64,000 nt of DNA from positions 1-64,000 of the forward strand of contig NZ_JAIRDQ010000004.1 of the NCBI RefSeq assembly GCF_021458635.1, read 5' to 3'. The DNA is from Bradyrhizobium monzae (lineage in GTDB: Bacteria; Pseudomonadota; Alphaproteobacteria; Rhizobiales; Xanthobacteraceae). The notes below the pieces were generated by a model that saw nothing but the letters and a program-made list of their open reading frames with translations, searched no databases and was not told the origin of the DNA. The first letter of the stretch is position 1. The number at the start of each line of letters is the position of its first letter. The position numbers and the translations under genes were made by a program. Shown one piece after another: positions 34,882 to 43,965 of this stretch.

Positions 34882-36243
34882 TCAACGCGTTGCCGATTTC
34901 AGCACCCGATCGACCATATCAGGCGCAAGGCCAAGGTAATTTTTCGGTGAGGTGAGGGCCTCGATGGTCGCGCGATCGATTCGGGCGGTGACGCGCGGAT
35001 CGGCCGACAGCGCGTCGGCGAGGCTGATGCCCCTCTCGTTGGCGATCCGGCAGGCGTCGTAGACCACGTCGTGCGCATCCTGCCGACCCATCTGTGGCGC
35101 CAGTCCCATCATGACCGCTTCGGCCACAATCAGACCGCGGCTAAGGGCGAGGTTGTCGTTCATCTTTGTCTCGTCCACGATGAGACCGGCGAGCGCAAAC
35201 TTCGCCTGATGAAGCGCACCGGCGGTCAGCACGAAGCTTTCCGGGATCGCCATCCATTCGGCGTGCCACGGACCGGTGGCGCGCTCGAAATCTTGCACCA
35301 TGGCGTCGAGCATCAGGCCTGCGTGCTGGCGCACCGCCTTGCTTGCTGCGAGCATCAGCTCGGAGGAGATCGGGTTGCGCTTCTGCGGCATGGTCGAGGA
35401 GGCGCCGCGGCCCTTGACGAAAGGCTCGTAGACCTCGGCGAATTCGGTCGAGGCCATGATCATGATGTCGAGCGCGACCTTGCCGAGCGAGCCGGTGACG
35501 AGCGCGAGGAAATTCACGGCTTCGGCAAAGCCGTCGCGCGCGACGTGCCAGGTCGAGGCGGGAACGCCGAGCTTCAGCTCGGCGCAGAGCGCCTCCTGCA
35601 CCTCGAACCCCTTGTCGCCGAGCGAGGCCAGCGTGCCGGCGGCGCCGGCAAACTGGCCGACGAGAACCCGCGGCTTCAATTGCTCAAGGCGCTCGGCGTG
35701 GCGGTCGAACATCGCGAGCCAGATCGCGGTCTTGTAGCCGAAGGTCACGGGCAGTGCCTGCTGGAGGTGGGTGCGGCCGGCCATCGGCGTATCGCGATGA
35801 CGCCGCGAGAGCTCGGCAAGGATTTTTCGGAGCTCTGCGATATCGCGTTCGATGATCTCGAATGCGGCGCACAACTGAAGGACCACGGCGGTGTCCATGA
35901 TGTCCTGCGTGGTCGCGCCCCAATGCACGTAGCGGCCAGCTTCGCCGCATTGCTTCACCATCTGATGCACCAAAGGGAGGATCGGATAGCCGACGATGTC
36001 GGTTTCCTGCCGCAGCAGACCGAAGTCGAGTGCCGTGACATCCGTCCGCGCCGCGATCTCATCGGCGGCCTCATGCGGAATCACGCCGCATCGCGCCTCC
36101 GCCTTTGCCAGCGCCACCTCGACCTCGGCATAGCGCGCAACCAGCGCGATGTCAGAAAACACCTCGCGCATCGCGGGCGTGCCGAAGGCATCGCGAAACA
36201 GCATGGAGTCGAGCACGGTGGTCGCGGCGGGAAAGGCGGGCAT
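34882..36243 (-). CDS. Fumarase/aspartase superfamily lyase (PcaB / adenylosuccinate lyase-like)
   Basis: A 453-residue enzyme with the superfamily signature GASSTMPQKRNP. It also has the conserved GATTQDIMDTA and GRTHLQQALPVTFGYK blocks of the 3-carboxy-cis,cis-muconate cycloisomerase branch. The ATG at 36243 (MPAFPAATTV) has a GAAAC context and gives normal length; an in-frame ATG at 36426 is too early. No other protocatechuate genes are nearby, so the true substrate may differ; it is not likely to be the housekeeping PurB. Confidence 0.85.
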   Translation of the reverse strand: MPAFPAATTVLDSMLFRDAFGTPAMREVFSDIALVARYAEVEVALAKAEARCGVIPHEAADEIAARTDVTALDFGLLRQETDIVGYPILPLVHQMVKQCGEAGRYVHWGATTQDIMDTAVVLQLCAAFEIIERDIAELRKILAELSRRHRDTPMAGRTHLQQALPVTFGYKTAIWLAMFDRHAERLEQLKPRVLVGQFAGAAGTLASLGDKGFEVQEALCAELKLGVPASTWHVARDGFAEAVNFLALVTGSLGKVALDIMIMASTEFAEVYEPFVKGRGASSTMPQKRNPISSELMLAASKAVRQHAGLMLDAMVQDFERATGPWHAEWMAIPESFVLTAGALHQAKFALAGLIVDETKMNDNLALSRGLIVAEAVMMGLAPQMGRQDAHDVVYDACRIANERGISLADALSADPRVTARIDRATIEALTSPKNYLGLAPDMVDRVLKSATR

Positions 36244-36469
36244 GGGCGTTTCTTTGCGGCTGTTATTTTGTGTGGAGTAGCTTACGCGGGCAGCAGTGTT
36301 CGGCAATGGACATTCGCCGTTCGTCACAAGTTCGATGTGTGTGCGATGGCTTCGGCGCCTCAGGATGACGGCGATAAATTCCTGTCCAAACTTTAATTCA
36401 GCGCGCTGCTCCGACTGCACTATCACTTGTCACGCGGCCCGGGAGCGGCCGCATGACGGCGAGACCACA

Positions 36470-36613
36470 ATGTTGAAATCGTTTCGCGTCGTTGCTGGAG
36501 CTTGACCGCCGCCGGAAGGCGACGCGCAGTACTGCATGCAGCGCTGCAAATCCTACAATCCGAACACGGGCATGTATCTCGGCAACGACGGCCGGCGCCA
36601 TCCCTGCCCGTGA
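36470..36613 (+). pseudogene. BA14K-like small protein interrupted by an in-frame TGA
   Basis: An ATG at 36470 opens MLKSFRVVAGA, which looks like the start of a signal peptide, then TGA at 36503. Without any frame change the next 35 codons read PPPEGDAQYCMQRCKSYNP and end GRRHPCP, the typical C-terminus of BA14K-type proteins (YC-x-R-x-x-SY-x-P, GxDGRRHPC). The middle of the usual protein is missing. This points to a remnant with a large internal deletion and a nonsense codon rather than a functional gene. A selenocysteine reading is unlikely as no SECIS-like hairpin was noted. Confidence 0.6.
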
Positions 36614-36826
36614 TGCTCAGCCGCGGCATCCGGATCGCCCGGGTGCCGCGACAATCGGAACCAAAACTGTCTAACTCAGGATGCATTCCTCCGCGCAAAT
36701 CACATAGCAGCCATCCGGCAGCTGCAATGAACCAAGCAGACCCTCCCGCGGACTCACAGACTTCGAGGCGAAATCCATTTTGATTTCATCATTGCCTGAA
36801 GTTGTTGCGAGGCCCGAGTTTTCGAC

Positions 36827-38392
36827 GTGCAGTTTCTGTTCCGGGACCACCTTCTCGACACCGACTTGCGCGAGCTCAGCCGCGAGCAGGTTCCCGTTTC
36901 CGTGGAACCGCAGGTCTTCGACCTCGTCGTCCATCTGATGGAGAACCGCGACCGGGTCGTCAGCAAGGACGAGCTGATCGACAAGATCTGGCACGGCCGC
37001 AGCGTGTCGGAATCGACATTGACCAGCCGGATCAATGCCGCGCGCAAGGCGATCGGCGACAGCGGCGCGAACCAGGCCTTGATCCGCACTATCGCGCGAA
37101 AAGGCTTTCGCTTCGTCGGCGATGTCGAAACCAAGTCCGCCAGGGCAACGGCAACGGTGGAACCGCGCCGCAGCGTCACAACGTCGCACGCAACGCCTGC
37201 GCTGCCCGACCGCCCGGCGATCGCCGTGCTGCCCTTTACCAATATGAGCGGCGACCGCGAGCAGGACTATTTCTCCGACGGGATCAGCGAAGACATCATT
37301 ACCGCATTGTCGAAGCTGCGCTGGTTCTTCGTCGTCGCGCGCAACTCCTCCTTCGTCTACAAGGGCCGCGCCGTCCACCTCCACGAGATCGCGCGCGAAC
37401 TCGGCGTTCGCTATGTGCTCGAGGGCAGCGTGCGGCGAAGCGGCGATCGCGTGCGCATCTCCGCCCAGCTCAACGACGTCTCGACCGGCGGCCATCTCTG
37501 GGCCGAGCGCTACGACCGCGAGCTTGCCGACATCTTCGCCGTGCAGGATGAGATCACCGAAGCCATCGTCGCCGCGATCGAACCGCAGCTCTACGCCGCC
37601 GAAAATTTTCGCGCCCAGCAGAAGCCGCCGGGCAGTCTCGATGCCTGGGACTTCGTGATGCGCGCGCTGTCGCATTACTGGCATATCACGCGCGAGGACA
37701 ATGCGTCGGCGCAGGCACTGCTGGAGCAGGCGATCGCCATCGACCCCGCCTATGGCAAGGCGCTGGGCCTGCTCGCGACCAGCCACATTTTTGGTGCGCA
37801 TATGGGCTGGGCCGATATGGCCGCGACTGTCCCGGTTGCCGAACGCGCAGCACTTGCCGCGGTGGAGGCCGATCGCGACGACGCCTGGGCCCATCACGGT
37901 CTCGCTTATACCTATCTGTTCCGGCGCCGCTTCGACGACGCGCTGGCGGAGTTCGAGCTGGCCCTGAAGCTCAATCCGAATTTCGCGATGGCGCACGCGT
38001 TCTACGGCGTCACGCTGTGCTATACCGGACGATGGCAGGACGGCGATGCGGCTGCACGCCGCGCGCTGCAGCTCAGCCCGCGCGATCCGCTCGCGGCGAT
38101 CTATTGCGGCGTCGCCGGCTACGCCCAGTTCATCGGCCGCAATTACGAAGACGCCATGCAGATGGCACGGGAATCGATGCGGCAGCGCGCCGATTTCGTC
38201 GGCGCGCATCGCGTGCTCACGGCGGCCGCCGGCATGTCCGGCGATCCCGCACTTGCCGCTTCCGCGCTCGAAGGATTGCGCCGGACCCAGCCCGGCATCT
38301 CGCTTGCCTGGCTCATGCGCGAGCTGCCGATGCTGCGCGAAGAGGACCGGGCGCATTATCTCGAAGGATTTCGGCGCGCGGGGATGAGGTAA
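36827..38392 (+). CDS. Winged-helix TPR regulator, paralogue 1
   Basis: A 521-residue protein with GTG start (VQFLFRDHLLD). An OmpR-type winged helix at about 1-100 (VVSKDELIDKIW, SRINAARKAIGD, RKGFRFVGDV), an adenylate-cyclase-associated TolB-like domain at about 130-255 (FTNMSGD, YFSDGISEDI, VRYVLEGSVRR) and TPR repeats at about 285-490 follow. There is no receiver domain and no catalytic cyclase domain. This architecture is common in Bradyrhizobium; the proteins are presumed regulators reacting to a protein or ligand through the TPRs. It is paralogous to the gene at 39899 and convergent with the GFA gene. Confidence 0.88.
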   Translation: MQFLFRDHLLDTDLRELSREQVPVSVEPQVFDLVVHLMENRDRVVSKDELIDKIWHGRSVSESTLTSRINAARKAIGDSGANQALIRTIARKGFRFVGDVETKSARATATVEPRRSVTTSHATPALPDRPAIAVLPFTNMSGDREQDYFSDGISEDIITALSKLRWFFVVARNSSFVYKGRAVHLHEIARELGVRYVLEGSVRRSGDRVRISAQLNDVSTGGHLWAERYDRELADIFAVQDEITEAIVAAIEPQLYAAENFRAQQKPPGSLDAWDFVMRALSHYWHITREDNASAQALLEQAIAIDPAYGKALGLLATSHIFGAHMGWADMAATVPVAERAALAAVEADRDDAWAHHGLAYTYLFRRRFDDALAEFELALKLNPNFAMAHAFYGVTLCYTGRWQDGDAAARRALQLSPRDPLAAIYCGVAGYAQFIGRNYEDAMQMARESMRQRADFVGAHRVLTAAAGMSGDPALAASALEGLRRTQPGISLAWLMRELPMLREEDRAHYLEGFRRAGMR

Positions 38393-38410
38393 CGCCGCAT
38401 TGTCGGTGCA

Positions 38411-38433
38411 CCCTCTCCCACAAGGGGAGAGGG
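38411..38433. terminator. Hairpin between convergent genes
   Basis: CCCTCTCCC (38411-38419) and GGGGAGAGGG (38424-38433) pair around an ACAA loop, 18 bases after the winged-helix gene stop and just before the end of the convergent GFA gene. It belongs to the same GC-rich hairpin family as 12676 and 46493 but is single. It probably ends transcripts in both directions. Confidence 0.5.
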
Positions 38434-38447
38434 AAGAGCAGCGCACC

Positions 38448-38870
38448 CTACTCCTGCATCATCTCGCCGCTGCCGCCGAACTCGGCGGGAAAATCCTTCA
38501 GCTTGGGCAGGCCGTCGCGCATCGGCAGCACCGTCTCGGAATAGTTGACGTGGACGCCGGGGCTGAAGGCGAGCGTCGGGATAGTCGCCGTGAAGACGTC
38601 GATCAAGTTGAGCGGCGGGTGATTGGTCATGACATGACCGCCGCACTTCTTGCAGTATTTGCGCTGGCTGAGCGGCGTCTTGACGAAGGTCTCGACGTTC
38701 TGCCCGCCTTCGCTGATGCGCACGGCTTCCGGCTTCCACAGGCTGAAGGCGTTGACCGGCCCGCCCGACCACGATCGGCAGGAACGGCAGTGGCAATAGC
38801 CCATCGCCGCGGGTTCGCCCGTGACCTCGATCGTGACCGCGCCGCAAAAGCAGTGTCCGACATGTTTCAT
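38448..38870 (-). CDS. GFA family protein (glutathione-dependent formaldehyde-activating fold)
   Basis: A 140-residue zinc protein. Cysteines at 7, 9, 26, 28, 31, 73 and 76 (HCFCG, YCHCRSCR, YCKKCGG) match the two zinc sites of the Gfa/CENP-V fold. Members bind glutathione, but most have no proven formaldehyde activity. CAGGAGAC lies 8-15 bases before the ATG at 38870. It is on the same strand as and 106 bases downstream of the MddA-like gene. Confidence 0.9.
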   Translation of the reverse strand: MKHVGHCFCGAVTIEVTGEPAAMGYCHCRSCRSWSGGPVNAFSLWKPEAVRISEGGQNVETFVKTPLSQRKYCKKCGGHVMTNHPPLNLIDVFTATIPTLAFSPGVHVNYSETVLPMRDGLPKLKDFPAEFGGSGEMMQE

Positions 38871-38976
38871 CTTGGTTGTCTCCTGAGATGGAAATTGGGA
38901 TTGAAATCCTTGGATTGCAAATAAAGTCCCGTCGCGCGTCCTCCGATTGGCGGACGCGCGACGGAGCGCGCTGCGG

Positions 38977-39765
38977 CTAGACTGACCGGCGCCAGGGAAT
39001 AAGCATCGACACCCGTTGTTTGTATTGCCGGTAATCGTCGCCAAAGAGATCGACGAGATCGTGCTCCTCCAGCGCGATACCGACGAAGATGTAGGCCGTG
39101 GTCACGGCCGCAAACAGCAGATGGCCTGCGGTCATGGTCGGGGCCGCCCAAAAGGCGATGATGAAGCCGAGATAGATCGGATGACGGACGAATTTGTAGA
39201 GCAGCGGCGTCTTGAACCGCGGCGGCGCGGCCTCCTTGCCGACGAGATGGTTGGTCACCTGATGCAATCCGAACAATTCGAAATGATTGATGATGAAGGT
39301 CGAGGTGAACACCAGCACCCAGCCCGCGAGCGACAGCGTGACCAGCGTCACGGCAAGATCCGGATTGGCGACGTCCCATATGACCGACGGCAACGGACGC
39401 CACTGCCAGAACAGGAGGAGCAATGACAGGCTCGCGAACAGCACATAGGTCGAGCGCTCGACCGGCTTGGGGACGAATTGCGTCCACCACGCCTTGAAGC
39501 GCTGGCGCGCCATCACGCTGTGTTGAACGGCGAACAGCGTCATCAGCAGCAGATTGATGACCACCGCTTCGGCGGTCGGTGTGTCCGGCCCGGTGTCGAT
39601 GGTCTTCGGCACGACCAGACCCATCACGAAGCCGATCGCGTAGACAATCGTAACGAAAAAAACGAGATACGCCGCAATTCCGTAAAGAAAGGCGATGAAC
39701 TTGAAAACACGTGAGCCCGCAATCTCCGGGCCGATGGAATGAACCTGATGATCGAGTTGGGTCAT
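38977..39765 (-). CDS. mddA: Methanethiol S-methyltransferase (MddA-like, ICMT/NnrU superfamily)
   Basis: A 262-residue inner-membrane methyltransferase with five or six hydrophobic segments and the isoprenylcysteine methyltransferase-type C-terminus: KFVRHPIYLGFIIAFW and EEHDLVDLFGDDYRQYKQRV, which bind S-adenosylmethionine. MddA methylates methanethiol to dimethyl sulfide. The ATG at 39765 follows CGGAG; a frame from 39921 would overlap the divergent winged-helix gene. The MddA identity is by recall of overall sequence and is not proven; related NnrU-type proteins are the alternative. Confidence 0.8.
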   Translation of the reverse strand: MTQLDHQVHSIGPEIAGSRVFKFIAFLYGIAAYLVFFVTIVYAIGFVMGLVVPKTIDTGPDTPTAEAVVINLLLMTLFAVQHSVMARQRFKAWWTQFVPKPVERSTYVLFASLSLLLLFWQWRPLPSVIWDVANPDLAVTLVTLSLAGWVLVFTSTFIINHFELFGLHQVTNHLVGKEAAPPRFKTPLLYKFVRHPIYLGFIIAFWAAPTMTAGHLLFAAVTTAYIFVGIALEEHDLVDLFGDDYRQYKQRVSMLIPWRRSV

Positions 39766-39860
39766 AGAAAGCTCCGTTGTGCCGAGGCATCGGCACTGTT
39801 TGGTCTCCGCACCATGCCGGACCGGACGACGGAAGACTTTCACGGACGGTTTATTTTCGC

Positions 39861-39892
39861 CTGAGACGACTTTGATTTTTGCTTGAGACGAC
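39861..39892. promoter_or_regulatory. Direct repeats before winged-helix paralogue 2
   Basis: CTGAGACGAC (39861-39870) and TTGAGACGAC (39883-39892) are direct repeats with starts 22 bases apart, two helical turns, ending seven bases before the GTG at 39899. Direct repeats of this spacing are typical of OmpR/PhoB-type winged-helix binding. They may mediate autoregulation and control of divergent mddA. Confidence 0.4.
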
Positions 39893-39898
39893 AGAAAC

Positions 39899-41464
39899 GT
39901 GCGATTCCTCTTTGAAAACAACGTGCTCGACGGCGATCTGCGCGAGCTGACCTGCGCCGGGACGACCGTGCCGCTGCAGCCGCAGGTGTTCGATCTGCTG
40001 CTCTACCTCGTCGCGGAACGCGCCCGCGTCGTCAGCAAGGACGATCTGATCAGCGAGATCTGGAGCGACCGCATCGTGTCGGATTCCGCGCTGAACAGCC
40101 GGATCAACGCCGCGCGCAAGGCGCTCGGCGACGACGGCGCGACGCAGCGGCTGATCAAGACGATACCGCGCAAGGGCTTTCGTTTCGTGGGTGAAGTCCG
40201 GGAAGAAGTGGCAGAAAAGCCTGTTCCGGCCAGCCCTGTGCCGGCCGAGGTCGCACCGGGTTCCCCGCGCGTCGCGGCCGACCGTCCGGGTATCGCCGTG
40301 CTCGCCTTCGAGAACATGAGCGGCGATCCCGCCCAGGAATATTTCGGCGACGGGATCAGCGAGGACATTCTCACCGCGTTGTCGAAGCAGCGCTGGTTCG
40401 TCGTGATCGCCCGCAACTCGTCCTTCACCTACAAGGGGCGCGCGGTCCACCTCAAGCAGATCGCCGAGGAGCTCGGCGTCCGCTACATCGTCGAGGGCAG
40501 CGTGCGCAAGGTGAACAACCGCGTCCGCATCACCGCACAGCTCAACGACGCCACCACCGGCGGCCATCTCTGGGCCGAGCGCTACGACCGCGATCTGGTC
40601 GACGTCTTCGCCGTGCAGGACGAGATCACCGAGCGGATCGTCGCAGCGATCGAGCCGCAGATCCATGCCGCGGAGAATTTTCGTACGCATCGCAAGCTAC
40701 CATCGAGCCTGGATGCCTGGGACCTGCTGATGCAGGCGCTGTCGCATTACTGGCGGATCACGCCGCAGGACCACGCCGCAGCACAGAATCTGCTCGAACG
40801 CGCGATCGCGATCGATCCGGATTATGGCCAGGCGCTGGCGGTGCTGGCGGCAAGCCACATGTTCGGCGTGCATCTGGGCTGGGCGGAGCTCGCAACGACG
40901 GCGCCGATCGCGGAGAATGCCGCGCTCGCCGCGATGCGCTGCGACCATGAGAATGCCTGGGCCCATGCCGCCCTCGGCAGCGTCTGCTTCTCGACCAGCC
41001 GGCTTGCGGACGCGCTGTCCGAGTTCGAGCAGGCGCTCGCGCTCAACCCGAACTTCTCGCTGGCACAGGGCTATTACGCGCTGGCGCTGTCCTATGCCGG
41101 ACGACCCGGCGATTCGTTCGAGGCAGCGCAAAAGGCGATCAGGCTCTCGCCGCGCGATCCGTCGCTGGCGATCTATTACGGCATCGCCGGCTACGCGCGC
41201 TTCACTGAGCGGCAGTACGACGAGGCCATCGCGCTAGCGCGTGAGGCGATCCGCCATCGCGGCGATCTCACCGGCGCCTATCGCGTGCTCGCCGTCTCCG
41301 CCGGCATGACTGGCAACGGCGCGCTTGCGGATATGGCGCTGGGAGAGCTGCGCCGCACCCAGCCCAATATCTCACTGGACTGGATCGCAACGCAGCTGCC
41401 GTGGGCCAATAACGCGGACCGCGAGCACTATCTGGAAGGATTTCGTCGCGCGGGACTGAACTGA
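39899..41464 (+). CDS. Winged-helix TPR regulator, paralogue 2
   Basis: A 521-residue GTG-started protein with the same domain order and length as the one at 36827: winged helix (VVSKDDLISEIW, SRINAARKALGDDGA, RKGFRFVGEV), TolB-like domain (FENMSGDPAQEYFGDGISEDI, split here) and C-terminal TPRs ending HYLEGFRRAGLN. The two are similar from end to end. It is divergent from mddA with 133 bases between the starts, so it is a candidate regulator of the mddA-GFA pair. The small gap and direct repeats support this but do not prove it. Confidence 0.88.
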   Translation: MRFLFENNVLDGDLRELTCAGTTVPLQPQVFDLLLYLVAERARVVSKDDLISEIWSDRIVSDSALNSRINAARKALGDDGATQRLIKTIPRKGFRFVGEVREEVAEKPVPASPVPAEVAPGSPRVAADRPGIAVLAFENMSGDPAQEYFGDGISEDILTALSKQRWFVVIARNSSFTYKGRAVHLKQIAEELGVRYIVEGSVRKVNNRVRITAQLNDATTGGHLWAERYDRDLVDVFAVQDEITERIVAAIEPQIHAAENFRTHRKLPSSLDAWDLLMQALSHYWRITPQDHAAAQNLLERAIAIDPDYGQALAVLAASHMFGVHLGWAELATTAPIAENAALAAMRCDHENAWAHAALGSVCFSTSRLADALSEFEQALALNPNFSLAQGYYALALSYAGRPGDSFEAAQKAIRLSPRDPSLAIYYGIAGYARFTERQYDEAIALAREAIRHRGDLTGAYRVLAVSAGMTGNGALADMALGELRRTQPNISLDWIATQLPWANNADREHYLEGFRRAGLN

Positions 41465-41470
41465 GGACGG

Positions 41471-42310
41471 TCACGCACCCGACGCAAATGCGTCGAGCAG
41501 CGCGTTGAAGGGCTCCGGCTTCTCCCATTGCGTGGAGTGGCCGGCGCCGTCGACGACCTGCACCGCACCGCGCCACAGGGTCGGCGCAGCCAGGCGCTGC
41601 AGCCAGCCGAGATCGACGATCTGCTCTTCCGCGCCCTGCACGATCGCCAGCGGAATCTTCAGATTGCGCACGATCTCGGTTTCGTCGGCGAGGCCGCCGC
41701 TTTGCGCGACGGCGCCGAGACAGGCGCGCGCATTGCCGTCGGTCCTGCGGAAATCGTCCTGCATGAAACCGGGGATCGGCGCGTAGCCCGGCGCAAAGGC
41801 CGTATGCATCCACTCCTCGATCTCTGGTTCGGTCGGCGCGGCCGTGAACGCGGTGGGCGACAAGTTCTTGAAGCCGGCAAAGCCCGCAGGCCCGTGGCCT
41901 ACCGGTGGCGTCCCGAAGATCATCAGCCCGGCCGCCATCGGCAGCGACGCAGCCGCGTTCAGCACCGCATGGCCTCCGAGGCTCCAGCCGACGATGATTG
42001 CGTTCGTGAGATCGAGCGCGCGGGCAGCAGCCGTGATCGCCGCGGCATAGCCATGGCCGGAATAATCCTTCTCCGGATGGGCCGGCGGCGACGAGGCGCC
42101 ATGGCCGGGCAGATCGATCGCGATCACGCGGTATTTGGCGCCGAGCGGCCCCTGCAACTGCTTCTGCCAGATCCTGGACGAGGAGGAATTGCCATGGATC
42201 AGCAGAATCGGGCGTCCCGTGCCCGCGCTTTCAAATCCCGCAATGGTCTGCGCGCCCAGCTGCAGACGCAACGGACGCAGGTCCGGACCTGGAAATGGCT
42301 GATCGCTCAT
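41471..42310 (-). CDS. Alpha/beta hydrolase
   Basis: A 279-residue hydrolase with oxyanion region LLIHGNSSSS, nucleophile elbow VGWSLGGHAV, an acidic residue in VQGAEEQIVD and catalytic His in DGAGHSTQWEKP. The ATG at 42310 (MSDQPFPGPDL) is used; a frame from 42406 begins inside the 81-bp repeat. The family includes esterases, lactonases and haloperoxidase-like proteins; there is no context for a substrate. It is convergent with the winged-helix gene, six bases apart. Confidence 0.87.
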   Translation of the reverse strand: MSDQPFPGPDLRPLRLQLGAQTIAGFESAGTGRPILLIHGNSSSSRIWQKQLQGPLGAKYRVIAIDLPGHGASSPPAHPEKDYSGHGYAAAITAAARALDLTNAIIVGWSLGGHAVLNAAASLPMAAGLMIFGTPPVGHGPAGFAGFKNLSPTAFTAAPTEPEIEEWMHTAFAPGYAPIPGFMQDDFRRTDGNARACLGAVAQSGGLADETEIVRNLKIPLAIVQGAEEQIVDLGWLQRLAAPTLWRGAVQVVDGAGHSTQWEKPEPFNALLDAFASGA

Positions 42311-42400
42311 ACTGCCCCACTCTGGTTCTCGATCGTGATCGCGAGCAATCTGCCACGCCGCGCAAGACGACGCCACCGTTGCGCACAGCTGTCTCCACCT

Positions 42401-42481
42401 CGTCATTGCGAGCGCAGCGAAGCAATCCAGAATCCCGCCGCGGGAAGACGCTGGATTGCTTCGCTACGCTCAGCAATGACG
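42401..42481. repeat. 81-bp intergenic palindromic repeat, copy 3
   Basis: CGTCATTGCGAGCGCAGCG at the left and CGCTACGCTCAGCAATGACG-like right end; the right arm has a small change (CTCAGCAATGACG for CTCGCAATGACG) but total length is still 81 bases. It lies between the alpha/beta hydrolase and DUF2147 genes. Confidence 0.88.
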
Positions 42482-42534
42482 GAATTCGCGGCGACGACGC
42501 GGGACACATCATCGACCTGGCGAAGGGCGCCTCC

Positions 42535-43104
42535 CTACTTCGCCTTGGCCTGAATCGGCTTCGGCGGCGACACTTGCGCCCATTCCTTGTCGGCACGGGG
42601 ACCATTGAGATCGCCGGTGAGGCCGATCAGCTGGCCGGGCTGAGCGTCGAGGGTCTGCTGCCAGGTCTGGGTCTGGCACAACAGCTTGATCAGACATCCC
42701 TTGAGCTTGAGGCGGTCGGCGGATTCGCGCCACAGCGAGACCGAATAGAACTTGCCGTCCTCGGCATTGTAGATGTCGCCGGCGAACCGGCCATCGGACG
42801 TCGCCTGCAGGCCCATGATCAACTGGTGGCCGAGCAGCGTGCGGGCGCGCTTGTCGGGGTCGGGATTTTCCTTGTCGCGATAAGGCTGGCCGCGCTTGTC
42901 GGCCGGCTCCCTCATCCAGACGATGAAGCCACAGATGCGGTCGCGCGACGGGCCGCAACGCTCGAGCCTGATGCGGGCGCGGCCATCCTCGACCAGCCAA
43001 GTACCGCTGGGATCGTTGGGCGTGACGGCGCCGACGCGACCGCCAAGGACCATCATCACGATGGTGACGGCGACGCGCAGCACGAAGCGAACGAGAAAAT
43101 TCAT
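42535..43104 (-). CDS. DUF2147 domain-containing secreted protein
   Basis: A 189-residue protein with a signal peptide (about 1-26, MNFLVRFVLRVAVTIVMMVLG) and the DUF2147 lipocalin-like core: PSGTWLVEDGRARIRLERCG, GFIVWMREP, IYNAEDGKFYSVSLW and LKLKGCLIKLLCQTQTW. Such proteins are periplasmic with unknown function. It is downstream of the DUF3313 gene on the same strand with 32 bases between. Confidence 0.85.
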   Translation of the reverse strand: MNFLVRFVLRVAVTIVMMVLGGRVGAVTPNDPSGTWLVEDGRARIRLERCGPSRDRICGFIVWMREPADKRGQPYRDKENPDPDKRARTLLGHQLIMGLQATSDGRFAGDIYNAEDGKFYSVSLWRESADRLKLKGCLIKLLCQTQTWQQTLDAQPGQLIGLTGDLNGPRADKEWAQVSPPKPIQAKAK

Positions 43105-43136
43105 CAGCGGCACCTTTCGTTGAGAGGATCGCGGCG

Positions 43137-43799
43137 TCAGTTCAATTGCGCCATCAGCGCATCGGCGCCCTTGTCGATACCGGCATTGGCAGCCGCGAGC
43201 GCGCCAACGCTGGCTTTGATGTCGTAGGCACCCGGGTATTGCTTGGTGACGTAGGCCGACAGCAGGCGTGAGGTCGACGCGTCGAAGATTTCGACGCCAT
43301 AGATGACCGAGCCGGTCAGTGCGCCCTCGCCGTCGCGCGCGGCCTGGACGCCGTTGTAGACGGCGCCCGCCATGTCGAAGCGGGAGAGCGTTCCGAGCAC
43401 CGGCGTGTTGGTGACGGCGCCGGTGAGCGTCAGCCTGATCCGCAGCGTCTGCGGTCCACGCTCGCGCACGAGAGCGAAGCGACCGCGCAGCCGCTCGGCG
43501 AAACGGGTCTGCATATAGGCGGCGAGCGTCGCCTTGTCCTTGTCGGACATCTCGCCAAACTGGTGGTCCTTGCCGCGGTAGACCACGACGGGCTCGATGA
43601 TCACCTTGTTAAAGGCGCGCCAGTCGACCGGCGTGGAATAGCGATAGGGCACGCGGCCAGAGGCATCCGACTTGTCGGGCGCCATGTAGGCGGACGACGC
43701 CAGCTCCGAATAGGGCACGGGCGCGACCGAGGCGCAGCCGGCCACGGCCGTGCCAAGCATCAGCGTTCCCAGACCGCGCAGGGCGATCGAGCGATCCAT
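43137..43799 (-). CDS. DUF3313 lipoprotein
   Basis: A 220-residue lipoprotein: the lipobox is LGTAVAGC with Cys22 as the lipidated residue. The remainder matches DUF3313 (YSTPVDWRAFNKVIIEPVVVY, RFALVRERGPQTLRIRLTLTG, GSVIYGVEIFDASTSRLLSAYV), a periplasmic family related in fold to TolB-N-like domains. It is probably co-transcribed with the DUF2147 gene. A TetR-type palindrome lies about 170 bases upstream. Confidence 0.85.
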   Translation of the reverse strand: MDRSIALRGLGTLMLGTAVAGCASVAPVPYSELASSAYMAPDKSDASGRVPYRYSTPVDWRAFNKVIIEPVVVYRGKDHQFGEMSDKDKATLAAYMQTRFAERLRGRFALVRERGPQTLRIRLTLTGAVTNTPVLGTLSRFDMAGAVYNGVQAARDGEGALTGSVIYGVEIFDASTSRLLSAYVTKQYPGAYDIKASVGALAAANAGIDKGADALMAQLN

Positions 43800-43854
43800 T
43801 CCAGACTCCTCTAGCGGCTTTTCAAAAGGCCATTTTTAGGAAAGGCGATGGGGA

Positions 43855-43888
43855 CCGCAGCCGTGTTCGGGACCAAACACGGCTGCGG
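43855..43888. terminator. Strong hairpin downstream of the TetR gene
   Basis: CCGCAGCCGTGTT (43855-43867) and AACACGGCTGCGG (43876-43888) pair perfectly over 13 bases with an 8-base loop. It lies between the TetR gene end (44068) and the DUF3313 start (43799) on the same strand. The following minus-strand sequence is not a clear T-run, so it may be a weak terminator or an mRNA leader structure. Confidence 0.5.
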
Positions 43889-43965
43889 CGCTCACCATCG
43901 CCGGCCCATGGCTTCGTCCGGGGCCAATTCGGAAACCTCGGGCCGTCCCAGTGTTTCGATTTATA

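Noticed and set aside
36671-38446. A 591-codon minus-strand open frame
   Set aside because: It is antisense to winged-helix paralogue 1, which has recognisable domains.
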